DNA of 64,000 bases, taken from the NCBI GenBank assembly GCA_028281945.1, contig JANQIW010000080.1:1-64000 (forward strand), read 5' to 3'. Positions within the stretch are counted from its first letter, which is position 1. The number at the start of each line of letters is the position of its first letter. Made by a program: the position numbers and the translations under genes. Positions 33,102 to 43,519 of this stretch are shown piece by piece. The stretch comes from Prochloraceae cyanobacterium PL24a_bin.78 (lineage in GTDB: Bacteria > Cyanobacteriota > Cyanobacteriia > Cyanobacteriales > JANQIW01). Under the pieces are notes generated by a model. That model saw only the letters and a list, made by a program, of their open reading frames with translations. It had not been told where the DNA came from and searched no databases.

Positions 33102-34118
33102 TTATTCATGGTAAAGAGTTAAATCATCCAAGAAAACAGTTTTACCAATTTTAGCAGATTTATCAGCAGCATTTCCCACTTTAAGAGCATAACAACTCTC
33201 ACTAGCGTTTAAATATAAAGGCTTATTCTCAAATAAATAATCTAAAACTCTTTTGGTATCTTCAGTAAATAAACCTCTGCGACTACCTAATTTTATTTCT
33301 TCTTCTTCTTGTTGGATTAACTTTCCTCCATCGCCATCAAAAATGAGACTACCATGATCACCATGTAATTCAAAAGTTCGACAAGGTTGCCAAAAAACAT
33401 CACCTTTACCATAAGTAATATCTAAAATAATGCCATTTTTCATCCCAATTTGGGCATTACAAAGAGTAGAATTATAATCACCGTTTTCCGAAAGTTCCCA
33501 GAAACGAGATTGACAACTTACAGAATCTACCTCACCGAATAAATTAGTAAATCTATTAATCCGAGCAACAGCAGCAATGAAAGGAAATCCGGCTAAATTT
33601 TGATTATAAGTCCAAGGACGATTCAAAGGATGGCGACGAGTAATAGTAGTATAACGACCAAAAAAAACATTTCCAAGACGGGGCAAATATTCCTTAACAG
33701 CTTGATGTAAACCACCCAATAATTCAATATGTTCTACATGGAGAAGTTTTTGTTTTGTTTTAGCTAAAGTCACTAAATCTTCTGCTTCTTTGAAGTTTAA
33801 AGCGAGAGGAAACTCTACCACAACGTGTTTACCAGCTTCTATAGCCTTACGAGCGATGGAAGCATGATCTCGATTAATATTAGAGATAATTACTAAATCT
33901 ATCCGATCATCATTGATTAAATCATCAGGAGACTTCACAGAAGCCACAGAATAAGTTTGACAAAAATCCTCTACATTTTCTGGTGTATTACCATTCACCA
34001 TTAATAATTGAGCACGTGGATCTTCTTGTATAGCTTCTGCTCTACGTTTGGCAGCGTATCCTGTTCCTACCAAGCCTACTTTAAGAGGATTTTCTATTGA
34101 GAATCTGGCATCGATCAT
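33102..34118 (-). CDS. bvdR: Biliverdin reductase (Gfo/Idh/MocA fold)
   Basis: KVGLVGTGYAAKRRAEAI, LLHVEHIELLGGLHQAV, GSRRGLFTEDTKRVLDYL resemble cyanobacterial BvdR. Confidence 0.82.
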   Translation of the reverse strand: MIDARFSIENPLKVGLVGTGYAAKRRAEAIQEDPRAQLLMVNGNTPENVEDFCQTYSVASVKSPDDLINDDRIDLVIISNINRDHASIARKAIEAGKHVVVEFPLALNFKEAEDLVTLAKTKQKLLHVEHIELLGGLHQAVKEYLPRLGNVFFGRYTTITRRHPLNRPWTYNQNLAGFPFIAAVARINRFTNLFGEVDSVSCQSRFWELSENGDYNSTLCNAQIGMKNGIILDITYGKGDVFWQPCRTFELHGDHGSLIFDGDGGKLIQQEEEEIKLGSRRGLFTEDTKRVLDYLFENKPLYLNASESCYALKVGNAADKSAKIGKTVFLDDLTLYHE

Positions 34119-34384
34119 TTTTTACTTTAATTTATAGATAATAATTATTAATAACTATAACTAGATTAAGATAAATAGATAGTTTTTGCTAAAGTTATAA
34201 GCTATATATATTTAATCTTTGTTATATCTTATATTATAAGTTTTTCTTATTTTCTCAGTGATTAACAATTTGATTGCTAATGCCTTAAACAAATGGGATC
34301 TTTTTCCTCTAGTATCTAAAATGAAACTTATTGAATTTGAAGTAAGTAAAATTTACCCTTCAATACTGAGAGGAGAACCAAGAT

Positions 34385-34684
34385 ATGCCAACTTATAAAG
34401 TTACACTAAAAAATGAAGAACAAGGTATTAATACAACTATCGAGGTACCTGATGATCAATATATTCTTGATGTAGCTGAAGAACAAGGTCTTGATTTACC
34501 TTATTCCTGTCGTGCGGGTGCTTGCTCTACTTGTGCTGGGAAACTAGAAACTGGTGATGTAGATCAGTCAGATCAATCTTTTCTTGACGATGATCAAATT
34601 GAGTCTGGTTATATTCTGACTTGTGTAGCTTATCCCAAATCAGATTGTACAATTCTCACTCACCAAGAAGAAGCATTATACTAA
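34385..34684 (+). CDS. petF: Plant-type [2Fe-2S] ferredoxin, copy 1
   Basis: [47 protein letters not shown]. Confidence 0.97.
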   Translation: MPTYKVTLKNEEQGINTTIEVPDDQYILDVAEEQGLDLPYSCRAGACSTCAGKLETGDVDQSDQSFLDDDQIESGYILTCVAYPKSDCTILTHQEEALY

Positions 34685-34740
34685 TCTAGGGATAAAGTCT
34701 AAAAATCAGGATTTATTCGGGGGAATAAATTAAGTCACTC

Positions 34741-34890
34741 TCAATATGAGATAATTTTTCTTTAATAATGATAGATATTGAGTGAGGATATGATGATATA
34801 TGAAAATGGGAGAGAGTAAGTAAAATAAATTTTTATTAGTTATCCTAAATTTAGAATTTTTAAACCCTATCATTATTTTTGAAAATTGAG
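34741..34890. repeat. MITE-like element between ferredoxin copies
   Basis: Left TTTTTCTTTAATAATGATAGAT; right CTATCATTATTTTTGAAAATTGAG; interior TTATCCTAAATTTAGAA is reverse complement of the family core. Confidence 0.6.
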
Positions 34891-35221
34891 ATTGCTTTGA
34901 GCAAAAACTCTGTTTTATAATTGAAACTATAAAGTAATATAATTATATTTAATCAGAAATTTTTGCAAAATTAGAGCAATTAAAATATTTTAATTAATTG
35001 TAATTCCTAGTATGATTGACTTATAAGCAATTTATATATTATAATGCCCCTGATAATTGCTTTGATTATATGATAAGTTTTGATTATATTAGATCGAATT
35101 AACAATTTGATTGCTAATAGCTTAACCACATGGGATCTTTTTCCCCTAGTATCGAAAATGAAACAGATCTCATTTTGAGTAAAGAAAAACTGTCGTTCCA
35201 ATAAAGGAGGAGAAATAAAAT

Positions 35222-35530
35222 ATGGCAACTTACAAAGTTACACTAATAAACGAAGCAGAAGGAATCAATCAAACTATTGAGGTAGCTGATGATGAATTTA
35301 TTCTTGATGTAGCTGAAGAACAAGGTCTTGATTTACCCTATTCCTGTCGTGCAGGTGCTTGTTCTAGCTGTGCTGGAAAAGTTGATGGTAATGCTGATGA
35401 CTTTGTGGATCAATCAGAAGGTTCTTTCCTTGATGAAGACCAAATTAAAGAAGGTTATATTCTTACTTGTGTAGCTTATCCTAAAAAAGATTGTACAATT
35501 CGCACTCACGAAGAAGAAAATTTACTATAA
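35222..35530 (+). CDS. petF: Plant-type [2Fe-2S] ferredoxin, copy 2
   Basis: [38 protein letters not shown]. Confidence 0.97.
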   Translation: MATYKVTLINEAEGINQTIEVADDEFILDVAEEQGLDLPYSCRAGACSSCAGKVDGNADDFVDQSEGSFLDEDQIKEGYILTCVAYPKKDCTIRTHEEENLL

Positions 35531-35600
35531 AAAATTTGCTTCAAAATAATCGAAGTTAATTAAAAATAATCTAGGGACTCTTATTTGAGTTCCTATTTTA

Positions 35601-36056
35601 TTATTGACTATCTGATATTTCTTCTAATTTTTTGATCATTTTAATATGGGTTATTCCTGCTTCTTCAAAGGTATTTCCTATTGGTTCAAATCCAAGTTTT
35701 TGATACAATTCTTGGATATATTCTTGAGCGTGAATTATTACTTGTTGGTGGTTTTGTTGTTTCATTATTTCTAATGCAACTTTGGTTAGTTTTGTACCAA
35801 TTCCTTGTCCTCTAACTGGTTTTAATACGGCTAATCTTTCTATTTTTGCTGTTTGTTGATCTAATTTTCTAATTCTTAAAGTTCCTACTGGTTGATTATT
35901 TAAATAGGCTAATAAATGTTTTGCTGTCTCATCTTGCCCATCAAATTCTAATTCTAAGGATACTTTTTGTTCTATTTGAAAAACTGTTTTTCTAATGCTT
36001 TGAATTGCTTTGATTTCTTGTGTATATTCGACTTGTTTGATTTCTAATTGATTCAT
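35601..36056 (-). CDS. GNAT family N-acetyltransferase
   Basis: KIERLAVLKPVRGQGIGTKLTKVALEIMKQ. Confidence 0.88.
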   Translation of the reverse strand: MNQLEIKQVEYTQEIKAIQSIRKTVFQIEQKVSLELEFDGQDETAKHLLAYLNNQPVGTLRIRKLDQQTAKIERLAVLKPVRGQGIGTKLTKVALEIMKQQNHQQVIIHAQEYIQELYQKLGFEPIGNTFEEAGITHIKMIKKLEEISDSQ

Positions 36057-36367
36057 GATTTAATTTAATCTCTAAGCTTATAATCAATTTTATCTTTTAA
36101 GAAAAGTTGCTATTGGATTGATATTAATCTCATCTAATTTAATGAAACAATAATCATTATCTTCTGCTTAATTTATTGTGATTATTTCCTTAATATTATC
36201 TTATTTTTATATAAATTTTTACTGAGAATAGAAGAAAAGAAAGACCAAAATTTAAAGCTTTTTCCCAAAAAAATGACAATTTTATCATAATTAAATAGTA
36301 GCCTTTAGTAAAAAAAATAGATATAATCATAAGTAAAGTTTTAATTAAAAATAATCAATATTGAAAA

Positions 36368-39300
36368 ATGGCATCTCAACTAAATACTATTCAAGGCATA
36401 CAAACAGAAGAAGAAATAAATTTAATAGAATTTGAAACCGCAGTTATTACTCTTGAAGATCAGTCTTTTGAAATTCAACAAACAAACTTTGGCGTAAATC
36501 CTGCTTTTGATTTAATTGGTTTAACTGATTTAAGAAATGATCCTCAATTTGCAGGAATTGATGGCAGTGGAGTATCTGTGGTGGTAATCGATACGGGATT
36601 AGATCAAAATCATCCTCTGCTCGCTCCTAATTATTTAAATGGCTTTGATTTTGTTAATAATAGTAATAATCCTATAGATACTCAAGGTCATGGCACTCAT
36701 GTATCAGGAATCGTGGGAGCTGCTGATCCAAATATCGGTGTTGCACCAGATGTAGGATTAATTGGTTTACAAGTATTTGAAGATAGTGGTACTGCTTTTA
36801 ATTCAACTATTGAAGATGCTTTGGAATGGGTTTTAGATAATCAGGAAAGATATAATATTGTTGCTGTTAATTTATCTCTAGGTGCAGGTTTTTTTACTTC
36901 TGAATCTAATGTTTTTGGTGATTTATTAATTGATGATATTCAAAGACTAGAAGAAGAAGGGGTTACTGTTGTGGCAGCAGCGGGTAATTCTTTTAGTAGT
37001 AATCAGTCTCAAAATTTGGCAGCACCTGCTATTTATAGTACTTTGGCTGTTGGTGCCGTTTGGCAAGATGGAGTTAATTCTAATGTTAGATTCTCTAGTG
37101 GTGCAACTGATTTTACTACAGGAGCCGATCGTCTCACCAGTTTTACTCAACGCTTAGATGATGATCATGTAATTTTTGCCCCTGGTGCTTTCATTAATAG
37201 TACAGTGCCTGGTGGGGGTTTTGAGCAATTTGCAGGAACTTCACAAGCATCCCCAATTGTGGCTGGTTCAGTGGCTTTACTCCAAGAAATCGCACTTGAA
37301 TTCGGAGGGCGTTTATTATCTCCAGAAGAAATTGTAGATATTATTACTTCTACTGGGGATAGAATTTTTGATGGGGATGATGAAAATGATAATGTTAATA
37401 ATACAAATACTGACTATCTTAGATTGAATATTCATAATGCTGCCCTTGAAGTACAAAGGCGTTTTGGAGTGATTGCGCCGCCATCAGAGGGAGGTATAAT
37501 TGGTGATGCTAATGGCACTATTACAGGGGCAATTTTTGGACCAATTCTTGATGGAAGAGTGGTTAATCCTATTGCCGGTTCTATTGGTATTGATGGTAAT
37601 TCTACTAATATTGGAAATACGGATGTTGATATTTTTCGATTTGAGGTTGTTTCCCCTAGTAATGTCAATATTGAGGTGATTTCTAATGCTTCTAATCCTG
37701 ATGATTTTGATAGTTTTCTTCGTCTTTTTGATGCTTCTGGAAATGAGTTGATTTCTGATGATGATGGTGGAGAAGGTTTGTTTTCTGAAATTGATATTGA
37801 ACTTGATCCGGGGACTTATTTTGTTGGTGTTAGTGGCTTTAATAATAGCAATTATAATCCTAATATTGCTGGTAGTGGTGTGGCAGGAGAAACGGGAAAT
37901 TATGCTCTAGATTTTAATCTAATTAATGATGATTCTAATGGAATTATTAGTGGTGCTATACCTGTTAATTTGGGAAGTAATTCAGATCCTTTAACGTTTA
38001 GCGGCTTTATTGGTGATGATTTAGGGAATTCTGTTGGCGGTGCTGATGTGGATTTATATGAGATTGTTGTTCCTGATAATGGGGTTTTATTTATTGATAT
38101 TGATACTCCTTTTTTGACTGATTTTGTAGATTCTTTTCTCCGTCTTTTTGATGCTAATGGTAATGCTTTATTTTTTAGTAATGGAAGTCTGGCTGAAAGT
38201 GATAATAATTTGTCTTTTGATGTGGATGGAAATTTAACTGAATTTACTGATTTTCAGTTTCCTGGTTTTGTTTTTGATGAACCTAATGATCGCACTTTTT
38301 TTAGTGGACATGATACTGATAGTTTTTTAGGAATTATTGTTGAAAGAGGCGATGTTTTTCATATTGGGGTTTCTGATTCTGCTAACCAAAATTATGATCC
38401 TAATAACCTCAATAATCGATCGGCTTTAGGCAGTGGTGGTTCTTATGATTTAATTATTGATTTTGTTAATAATGATGTCAATGGTAGCATTACTCAAGCT
38501 GTAAGTGGTATTTCTCTTCCTTTGATTGGCCAAGGTGGTTCTATTGGTTTTGATAATAGTGATTTGGCAGTGGGCGATCGAGATGTTGATTTTGTAAGAA
38601 TTAATTCTGAAAATGCTGGGATTTTGGAAATAGATATTGATTCTTTAGGTGATTTTTCTAATCAAAATCCTGTTAATACTTCTATTTTTTTGTTTGATGG
38701 TGATGGTAATCAGATTGCTTTTAATGATGATAATTTTAATGATGATAATCAGTTTGGAGTGCTAGATCCTCTTTTACAAATCCCTATAGAGGCAAATCAA
38801 GACTATTTTGTGGCAATTACGGGTTTTGGTAATGATAATTTTGATCCTTTCCAATTAGGTAGTGGTAGTGGAGGAGAAACTGGAGATTATACTTTTAATA
38901 GTAGTTTATTACCTCTGACTCAAATTAGTAATTTGTCCGATAATATTATTAATAATAATGGGGTGCAAAGTGTTAGTATTGGTGACGAAATATTTGCTAA
39001 CATTGGTTCGGATAATAGTCTATTTTTAGGGGATACTGATGTTGATATTTATAGTTTTATTCCAAGTGTTAGTCAAAGAGTAAATATTTTTACCACTACC
39101 AATGAGCAATTTAGTACTGATACTTTTCTTCGCTTATTCGATGCTAATGGTAACGAATTGGCTGCTAATGATGATCGAAATAATACTACTAGAGGTAGTT
39201 TATTACAGGTTGATGTTACTGCTGGACAGGAATACTTTATTGGTATAAATGGTGCTGGCGATGAACCGAGTGATTATAATCCTATTACTGGTGATGGTGT

Positions 39301-39730
39301 TAATTCTGGTGTGGAAGGTGATTATATTTTAGGTATTACGGAATTTCAAGAATTTGTAAATTCTGATGCTACTATCGATATTGATAATAATGGAGAAGTG
39401 GATGCTTTGACTGATGGTTTACTAATTATTCGTCATTTGTTTGGTTTTACTGAGGATTCACTAGTGAATGGTGTTCTTGCTAGTAATGCTCAAAGGAATT
39501 CTCCTAGTGAGATTGGGGAATTTTTGTTTGGAGTTGAGGAGATTCTTGATGTTGATGATAATGGAAATGTGGATGCGTTGACGGATGGTTTGTTAATTAT
39601 TCGTCATTTATTTGGTTTTACTGGGAATTCTTTGGTTAATGGTGTGGTTGCTAATGATGCTGAAAGGGATTCTGCTAGTGAAATTCAGGGTTATCTTGAT
39701 TCTATTATTCCTTCTGGAGATTTTGGTTAA
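36368..39730 (+). CDS. S8 family serine peptidase (subtilase) with PPC-like repeats and two dockerin-like C-terminal repeats
   Basis: Triad motifs VVVIDTGLD, GHGTHVSGI, GTSQASPIVAGS; PPC-like modules; two DxDxNGxVDALTDGLLIIRHLFGFT repeats. Confidence 0.93.
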   Translation: MASQLNTIQGIQTEEEINLIEFETAVITLEDQSFEIQQTNFGVNPAFDLIGLTDLRNDPQFAGIDGSGVSVVVIDTGLDQNHPLLAPNYLNGFDFVNNSNNPIDTQGHGTHVSGIVGAADPNIGVAPDVGLIGLQVFEDSGTAFNSTIEDALEWVLDNQERYNIVAVNLSLGAGFFTSESNVFGDLLIDDIQRLEEEGVTVVAAAGNSFSSNQSQNLAAPAIYSTLAVGAVWQDGVNSNVRFSSGATDFTTGADRLTSFTQRLDDDHVIFAPGAFINSTVPGGGFEQFAGTSQASPIVAGSVALLQEIALEFGGRLLSPEEIVDIITSTGDRIFDGDDENDNVNNTNTDYLRLNIHNAALEVQRRFGVIAPPSEGGIIGDANGTITGAIFGPILDGRVVNPIAGSIGIDGNSTNIGNTDVDIFRFEVVSPSNVNIEVISNASNPDDFDSFLRLFDASGNELISDDDGGEGLFSEIDIELDPGTYFVGVSGFNNSNYNPNIAGSGVAGETGNYALDFNLINDDSNGIISGAIPVNLGSNSDPLTFSGFIGDDLGNSVGGADVDLYEIVVPDNGVLFIDIDTPFLTDFVDSFLRLFDANGNALFFSNGSLAESDNNLSFDVDGNLTEFTDFQFPGFVFDEPNDRTFFSGHDTDSFLGIIVERGDVFHIGVSDSANQNYDPNNLNNRSALGSGGSYDLIIDFVNNDVNGSITQAVSGISLPLIGQGGSIGFDNSDLAVGDRDVDFVRINSENAGILEIDIDSLGDFSNQNPVNTSIFLFDGDGNQIAFNDDNFNDDNQFGVLDPLLQIPIEANQDYFVAITGFGNDNFDPFQLGSGSGGETGDYTFNSSLLPLTQISNLSDNIINNNGVQSVSIGDEIFANIGSDNSLFLGDTDVDIYSFIPSVSQRVNIFTTTNEQFSTDTFLRLFDANGNELAANDDRNNTTRGSLLQVDVTAGQEYFIGINGAGDEPSDYNPITGDGVNSGVEGDYILGITEFQEFVNSDATIDIDNNGEVDALTDGLLIIRHLFGFTEDSLVNGVLASNAQRNSPSEIGEFLFGVEEILDVDDNGNVDALTDGLLIIRHLFGFTGNSLVNGVVANDAERDSASEIQGYLDSIIPSGDFG
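39377..39710 (+). repeat. Two tandem 171-nt (57 aa) dockerin-like coding repeats
   Basis: GATATTGATAATAATGGAGAAGTGGATGC (39377) and GATGTTGATGATAATGGAAATGTGGATGC (39548). Confidence 0.85.
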
Positions 39731-39803
39731 GGGATAAATATATTCTTTTTTGTTGGTAGCTTATCTCTTTTCCATTATTCTTCGAGTTTAAGAAGTAGTA
39801 ATT

Positions 39804-39912
39804 ATACCAAATCCCCAACTCAAATTGTCTTTATAATTTTCAATCCAATTCTTCTTTTTTTGGGAGTTTCAGCCAATTAAAATAAGCTAACTATGAAAAC
39901 TTGATTTGGTAT
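39804..39912. repeat. ~109-bp element with perfect 10-bp terminal inverted repeats
   Basis: ATACCAAATC at 39804-39813 and GATTTGGTAT at 39903-39912. Confidence 0.6.
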
Positions 39913-39961
39913 TAGTAAACTTTATTTTTTGCCCAAATCTGATATTATTTTTTTTGATTAA

Positions 39962-40768
39962 TTATTTATCAGAATACCCCAAAATAAAGAAACTAGTAAT
40001 CTCATTCCAGATACCTTTTTTAGTTACTAAACTTTCTAAAGTAGAATTATAATCAGCCTTAACTGCCTCTAAAGTCTCCGAATCTAAATCTGGTAAAGGG
40101 TGACATAAAGGATTTTGAATCATAACTTCCCAAGATTTCTGGGCTTCGCTTAAACTTAAATAACTACCAAATTGTGACCATGTTACCTCTACTCTTGGAA
40201 AACCAACTTCTTTTAAGAGAGATTCACATTTTTCCTGATTTCCCGTTATGCCATTCCAACTTGGGAAATTAACTCCATATTTTTGGGCAACCTCTCTCAA
40301 TACCAAACCATGAACAAAAGAAGTTTCCGAAAAACCAGTTAATGCCATCAAACCATCTGGCTTAAGAAAAGTTTTCCAGCGTTTCAAAGAAGCATGAGGA
40401 TGGGAAAAATAAGGTAATGCCGAGCAACACATAATTCGATGGAAACTATTAATCGGTAAATCTATAGTTTCAGCATCAGCTTGTAGGAGAGTAATATTGT
40501 TCAAATTATCCGTAGCTATTTTCCTTTGAGCTTGTTGAAGCATTCCTGGGGAAGTATCCACCCCTAAAACTTCTCCATCATTGCCCACCAACTTAGCTGC
40601 CTCAATAGCTACTAAACCCGTGCCTGTAGCCATATCTAAGATTTTTTGTCCTAGTTGGATATCAGCTTTTTCAATTAATTTATGGGCAAGTTGAGGATGA
40701 AAACTACCCTCATCATAGTTGATTCTCTTGTCAAAATAAGTCCTTATTGCTGGTAGTCGATGAAACAT
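39962..40768 (-). CDS. Class I SAM-dependent methyltransferase
   Basis: ILDMATGTGLVAIEAAKLVG; VLGVDTSPGMLQQAQ. Confidence 0.88.
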   Translation of the reverse strand: MFHRLPAIRTYFDKRINYDEGSFHPQLAHKLIEKADIQLGQKILDMATGTGLVAIEAAKLVGNDGEVLGVDTSPGMLQQAQRKIATDNLNNITLLQADAETIDLPINSFHRIMCCSALPYFSHPHASLKRWKTFLKPDGLMALTGFSETSFVHGLVLREVAQKYGVNFPSWNGITGNQEKCESLLKEVGFPRVEVTWSQFGSYLSLSEAQKSWEVMIQNPLCHPLPDLDSETLEAVKADYNSTLESLVTKKGIWNEITSFFILGYSDK

Positions 40769-41282
40769 ATTTTCCCCAAAATTAACTGTTTCTGTCTCAA
40801 AAAGCTGGCTATCTCCATTTCAAAATTTTTTAGTATTTAGAATCACTTTCTATAGAATTGATTATTACATAGATTCCTCTTCCATTACCAACTTTAGGAA
40901 AAGCTAAGTACACCAAGAAATTCTACAATTGTTAAAACTTTATCAAAAGTTCGGAGATCCGACTAGCCTAAACTTATTATTTTAATAGTATCTAGATCAT
41001 AATAGTATTAAGTTAATCAAAAAAAATTTTCGATCTATTTAATTAATTTAATTAATTTATTAAGAATATCAAAAAAAATTATCCAGATCGAATGATAACG
41101 ATGAACTTTTTTGCCATCGTTTCTGTCTAAACAAATACAACTAGATCAAGTTAAGTCAAAATTTTACTGACTTGATCGAAAAAACATAACCTAAAGTCTA
41201 GTCTACAACAAAGAATAATTCCAAAATTGGATTGTAAAGGAAAAGATTTTTTGCTTGTAGAAGGAGTAATTAAAGAAATCTT

Positions 41283-42284
41283 ATGCCCACTGCCAACAAA
41301 ACCAAATTAAAAGCCAAAGAAAAAACCACTAAAGCTGCTTTCACTGCGGATATGGTTCGTACTTATCTTCAAGAAATAGGTAAAGTGCCTCTCTTAACCC
41401 ACGAACAAGAAATTGTTTATGGCAAACAGGTACAAAAAATGATGTACTTGCTAGAAAAAAAAGAAGAGTTAGAAAAACAACTAGAAAGAGAAGTTAACCG
41501 AAAAGAATGGAGTGAATCTGCCAATATTAGCGAAGAAGAGCTAAAAACTACAATTAATCAAGGAAAGTGGGCCAAGAGGAAAATGATTGAGGCCAATTTG
41601 CGCCTTGTAGTAGCCATTGCCAAGAAATACCAAAAGCGTAATATGGAATTCCTCGATTTAATTCAAGAAGGTAGCTTGGGTTTAGAAAGAGGAGTAGAAA
41701 AATTTGATCCGACAAAAGGATTTAAATTTTCAACTTATGCTTATTGGTGGATTCGTCAAGCCATAACTAGAGCCATTGCCCAACAAGCCCGCACGATTAG
41801 ACTTCCAATCCATATTACCGAAAAACTCAATAAAATTAAGAAAACCCAGAGAGAATTATCTCAAAGACTAGGACGTAGCCCAACGCCAAAAGAAATTGCC
41901 AAAGAATTAGATCTAGAAGCAGCTCAAATCCGAGAATATTTTAGCATGGCTCGTCAACCAATTTCTCTTGATGTCAAAGTTGGGGATAATCAAGATACAG
42001 AATTATCAGAATTGCTTGAAGATGATGGCATTTCTCCTGATCATTACATTACTCAAGAGTTAATGAGACAAGATCTTAATAACTTATTAGATGAGCTTAC
42101 ACCACAACAAAAGGAAGTAGTCTGCCTACGTTATGGTTTAGAAAATGGTAAAGAAATGTCTTTAGCTAAAATTGGACAGCAAATGAATCTCAGCAGAGAA
42201 AGAGTGCGTCAATTAGAACATCAAGCTCTTGCCCATCTACGTAGACGTAGAGGAAATGTTAAAGAGTATATTATTGCTAGTTAA
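41283..42284 (+). CDS. Group 2 sigma-70 factor (RpoD/SigA family)
   Basis: [63 protein letters not shown]-terminal [19 protein letters not shown]. Confidence 0.95.
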   Translation: MPTANKTKLKAKEKTTKAAFTADMVRTYLQEIGKVPLLTHEQEIVYGKQVQKMMYLLEKKEELEKQLEREVNRKEWSESANISEEELKTTINQGKWAKRKMIEANLRLVVAIAKKYQKRNMEFLDLIQEGSLGLERGVEKFDPTKGFKFSTYAYWWIRQAITRAIAQQARTIRLPIHITEKLNKIKKTQRELSQRLGRSPTPKEIAKELDLEAAQIREYFSMARQPISLDVKVGDNQDTELSELLEDDGISPDHYITQELMRQDLNNLLDELTPQQKEVVCLRYGLENGKEMSLAKIGQQMNLSRERVRQLEHQALAHLRRRRGNVKEYIIAS

Positions 42285-42287
42285 TTG

Positions 42288-42383
42288 AGAAGCATCCCCG
42301 GATACTTTTTTATCGGGATCTCCTATTCCTCATGGTGGAATAGAGTAAGCTCTATTCTATATTATATATAGTGGGGTGCTTCT
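42288..42383 (+). other. Candidate structured RNA / complex terminator 3' of sigma factor gene
   Basis: Closing stem AGAAGCAtCCCC (42288-42299) / GGGGTGCTTCT (42373-42383); internal GAATAGAG-TAAG-CTCTATTC and CCCgGATA-CTTTTT-TATCGGG hairpins. Confidence 0.6.
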
Positions 42384-42745
42384 AATCAGCTTTGATTAAG
42401 TAATATCTAAATTATCTTCAAACTAATTTTGATCTAAAGTAGGATTAATTCTAGTAATTGGCTATAGTTTAGAAATTTGCTTTTGGTTTTAATCAATTGA
42501 ATTATATAAGAAAGAATTTTATAAGAAAATATTTTAAACCTTATTAAGAATTATGATGTATAAGTTATTGTATTATAGCATTTAAGTTTTTTTTAAAATT
42601 TTCCGGAATTGAACCTCTAAGCAATGAAGTATTTATTAAGAATTTATTAGCTATTAACAAACTAATTTAATATTAAAAGTAAGAGATAAATATTTCGTTG
42701 GAAAATCGATACACAAAACATCGATGGAGGCAATAAAAACTAAAA

Positions 42746-43240
42746 ATGCAATTGACAAAAATTTTACCATCATTATTTTCTAAAGTATCTCAACTAGGTT
42801 TGATTTTAACATTGGGCATGATGAGTGCCAATGCTGTCTTAGCTTTAAGTATTAAAGATAACTCAGAGACAAATCATAGCCCATTAGCCAATGGCACTTA
42901 TCTTTATGGAGAATCCCCTCAACCAGATAAGATAGGCAAAGAATATATCGTATTTAGAGTATTTCAAAATCGAGTAATAGGAGCATTTTACCTACCATAT
43001 TCAGAATTTAGTTGTTTTTATGGCAATATGGAAGCTAACCAGATGAAATTATCCATCGTCGATCCCTATGACAAAACAGTTACTTATGACAATAGTATCG
43101 CTTTTCGAGAGCTTTCCCCCATCGCAGCATCTGATAATAGAATTAGCCGGTCAGTTGGTTTAGAAGGATATCATCAAATTAACCAAGTTAGCCAAAACGA
43201 TCGACGAATACTTAATACTTGTCTAGAAGAATATCGATAA
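42746..43240 (+). CDS. Conserved hypothetical secreted protein
   Basis: N-terminal hydrophobic signal; NGTYLYGESPQPDKIGKEYIVFRV. Confidence 0.6.
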   Translation: MQLTKILPSLFSKVSQLGLILTLGMMSANAVLALSIKDNSETNHSPLANGTYLYGESPQPDKIGKEYIVFRVFQNRVIGAFYLPYSEFSCFYGNMEANQMKLSIVDPYDKTVTYDNSIAFRELSPIAASDNRISRSVGLEGYHQINQVSQNDRRILNTCLEEYR

Positions 43241-43376
43241 ATTTGGAATTTAACAAGTCAATTCAAAGAAATTAATTGAGAGAAGTTAATTGAGAGAAGA
43301 AAATTACACACTTTAAGGAATTGAAAAAGAACTATTGACAACTGAAGATATTGAGAATTGAAAATTGAGAGTAGAA

Positions 43377-43414
43377 AGTAAACAATTTAAAGTAAACAAT
43401 TTAAAGTAAACAAA
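43377..43414. repeat. 14-nt tandem repeat AGTAAACAATTTAA x ~2.7
   Basis: Direct reading. Confidence 0.8.
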
Positions 43415-43519
43415 TCTACAAATTAAGACACTAAATTGAGAAATAATGATTGAGAATTGGAAATTAACCATCCATCAAAAGATAAATTCAAACCAACAAA
43501 TTGAGATTCAAAACCATAA

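Noticed and set aside
34321-34399. Possible uORF (ATGAAAC...) in ferredoxin leader
   Set aside because: The ATG is conserved in both leaders but the downstream frame is not (second copy stops after 6 codons), so no conserved peptide.
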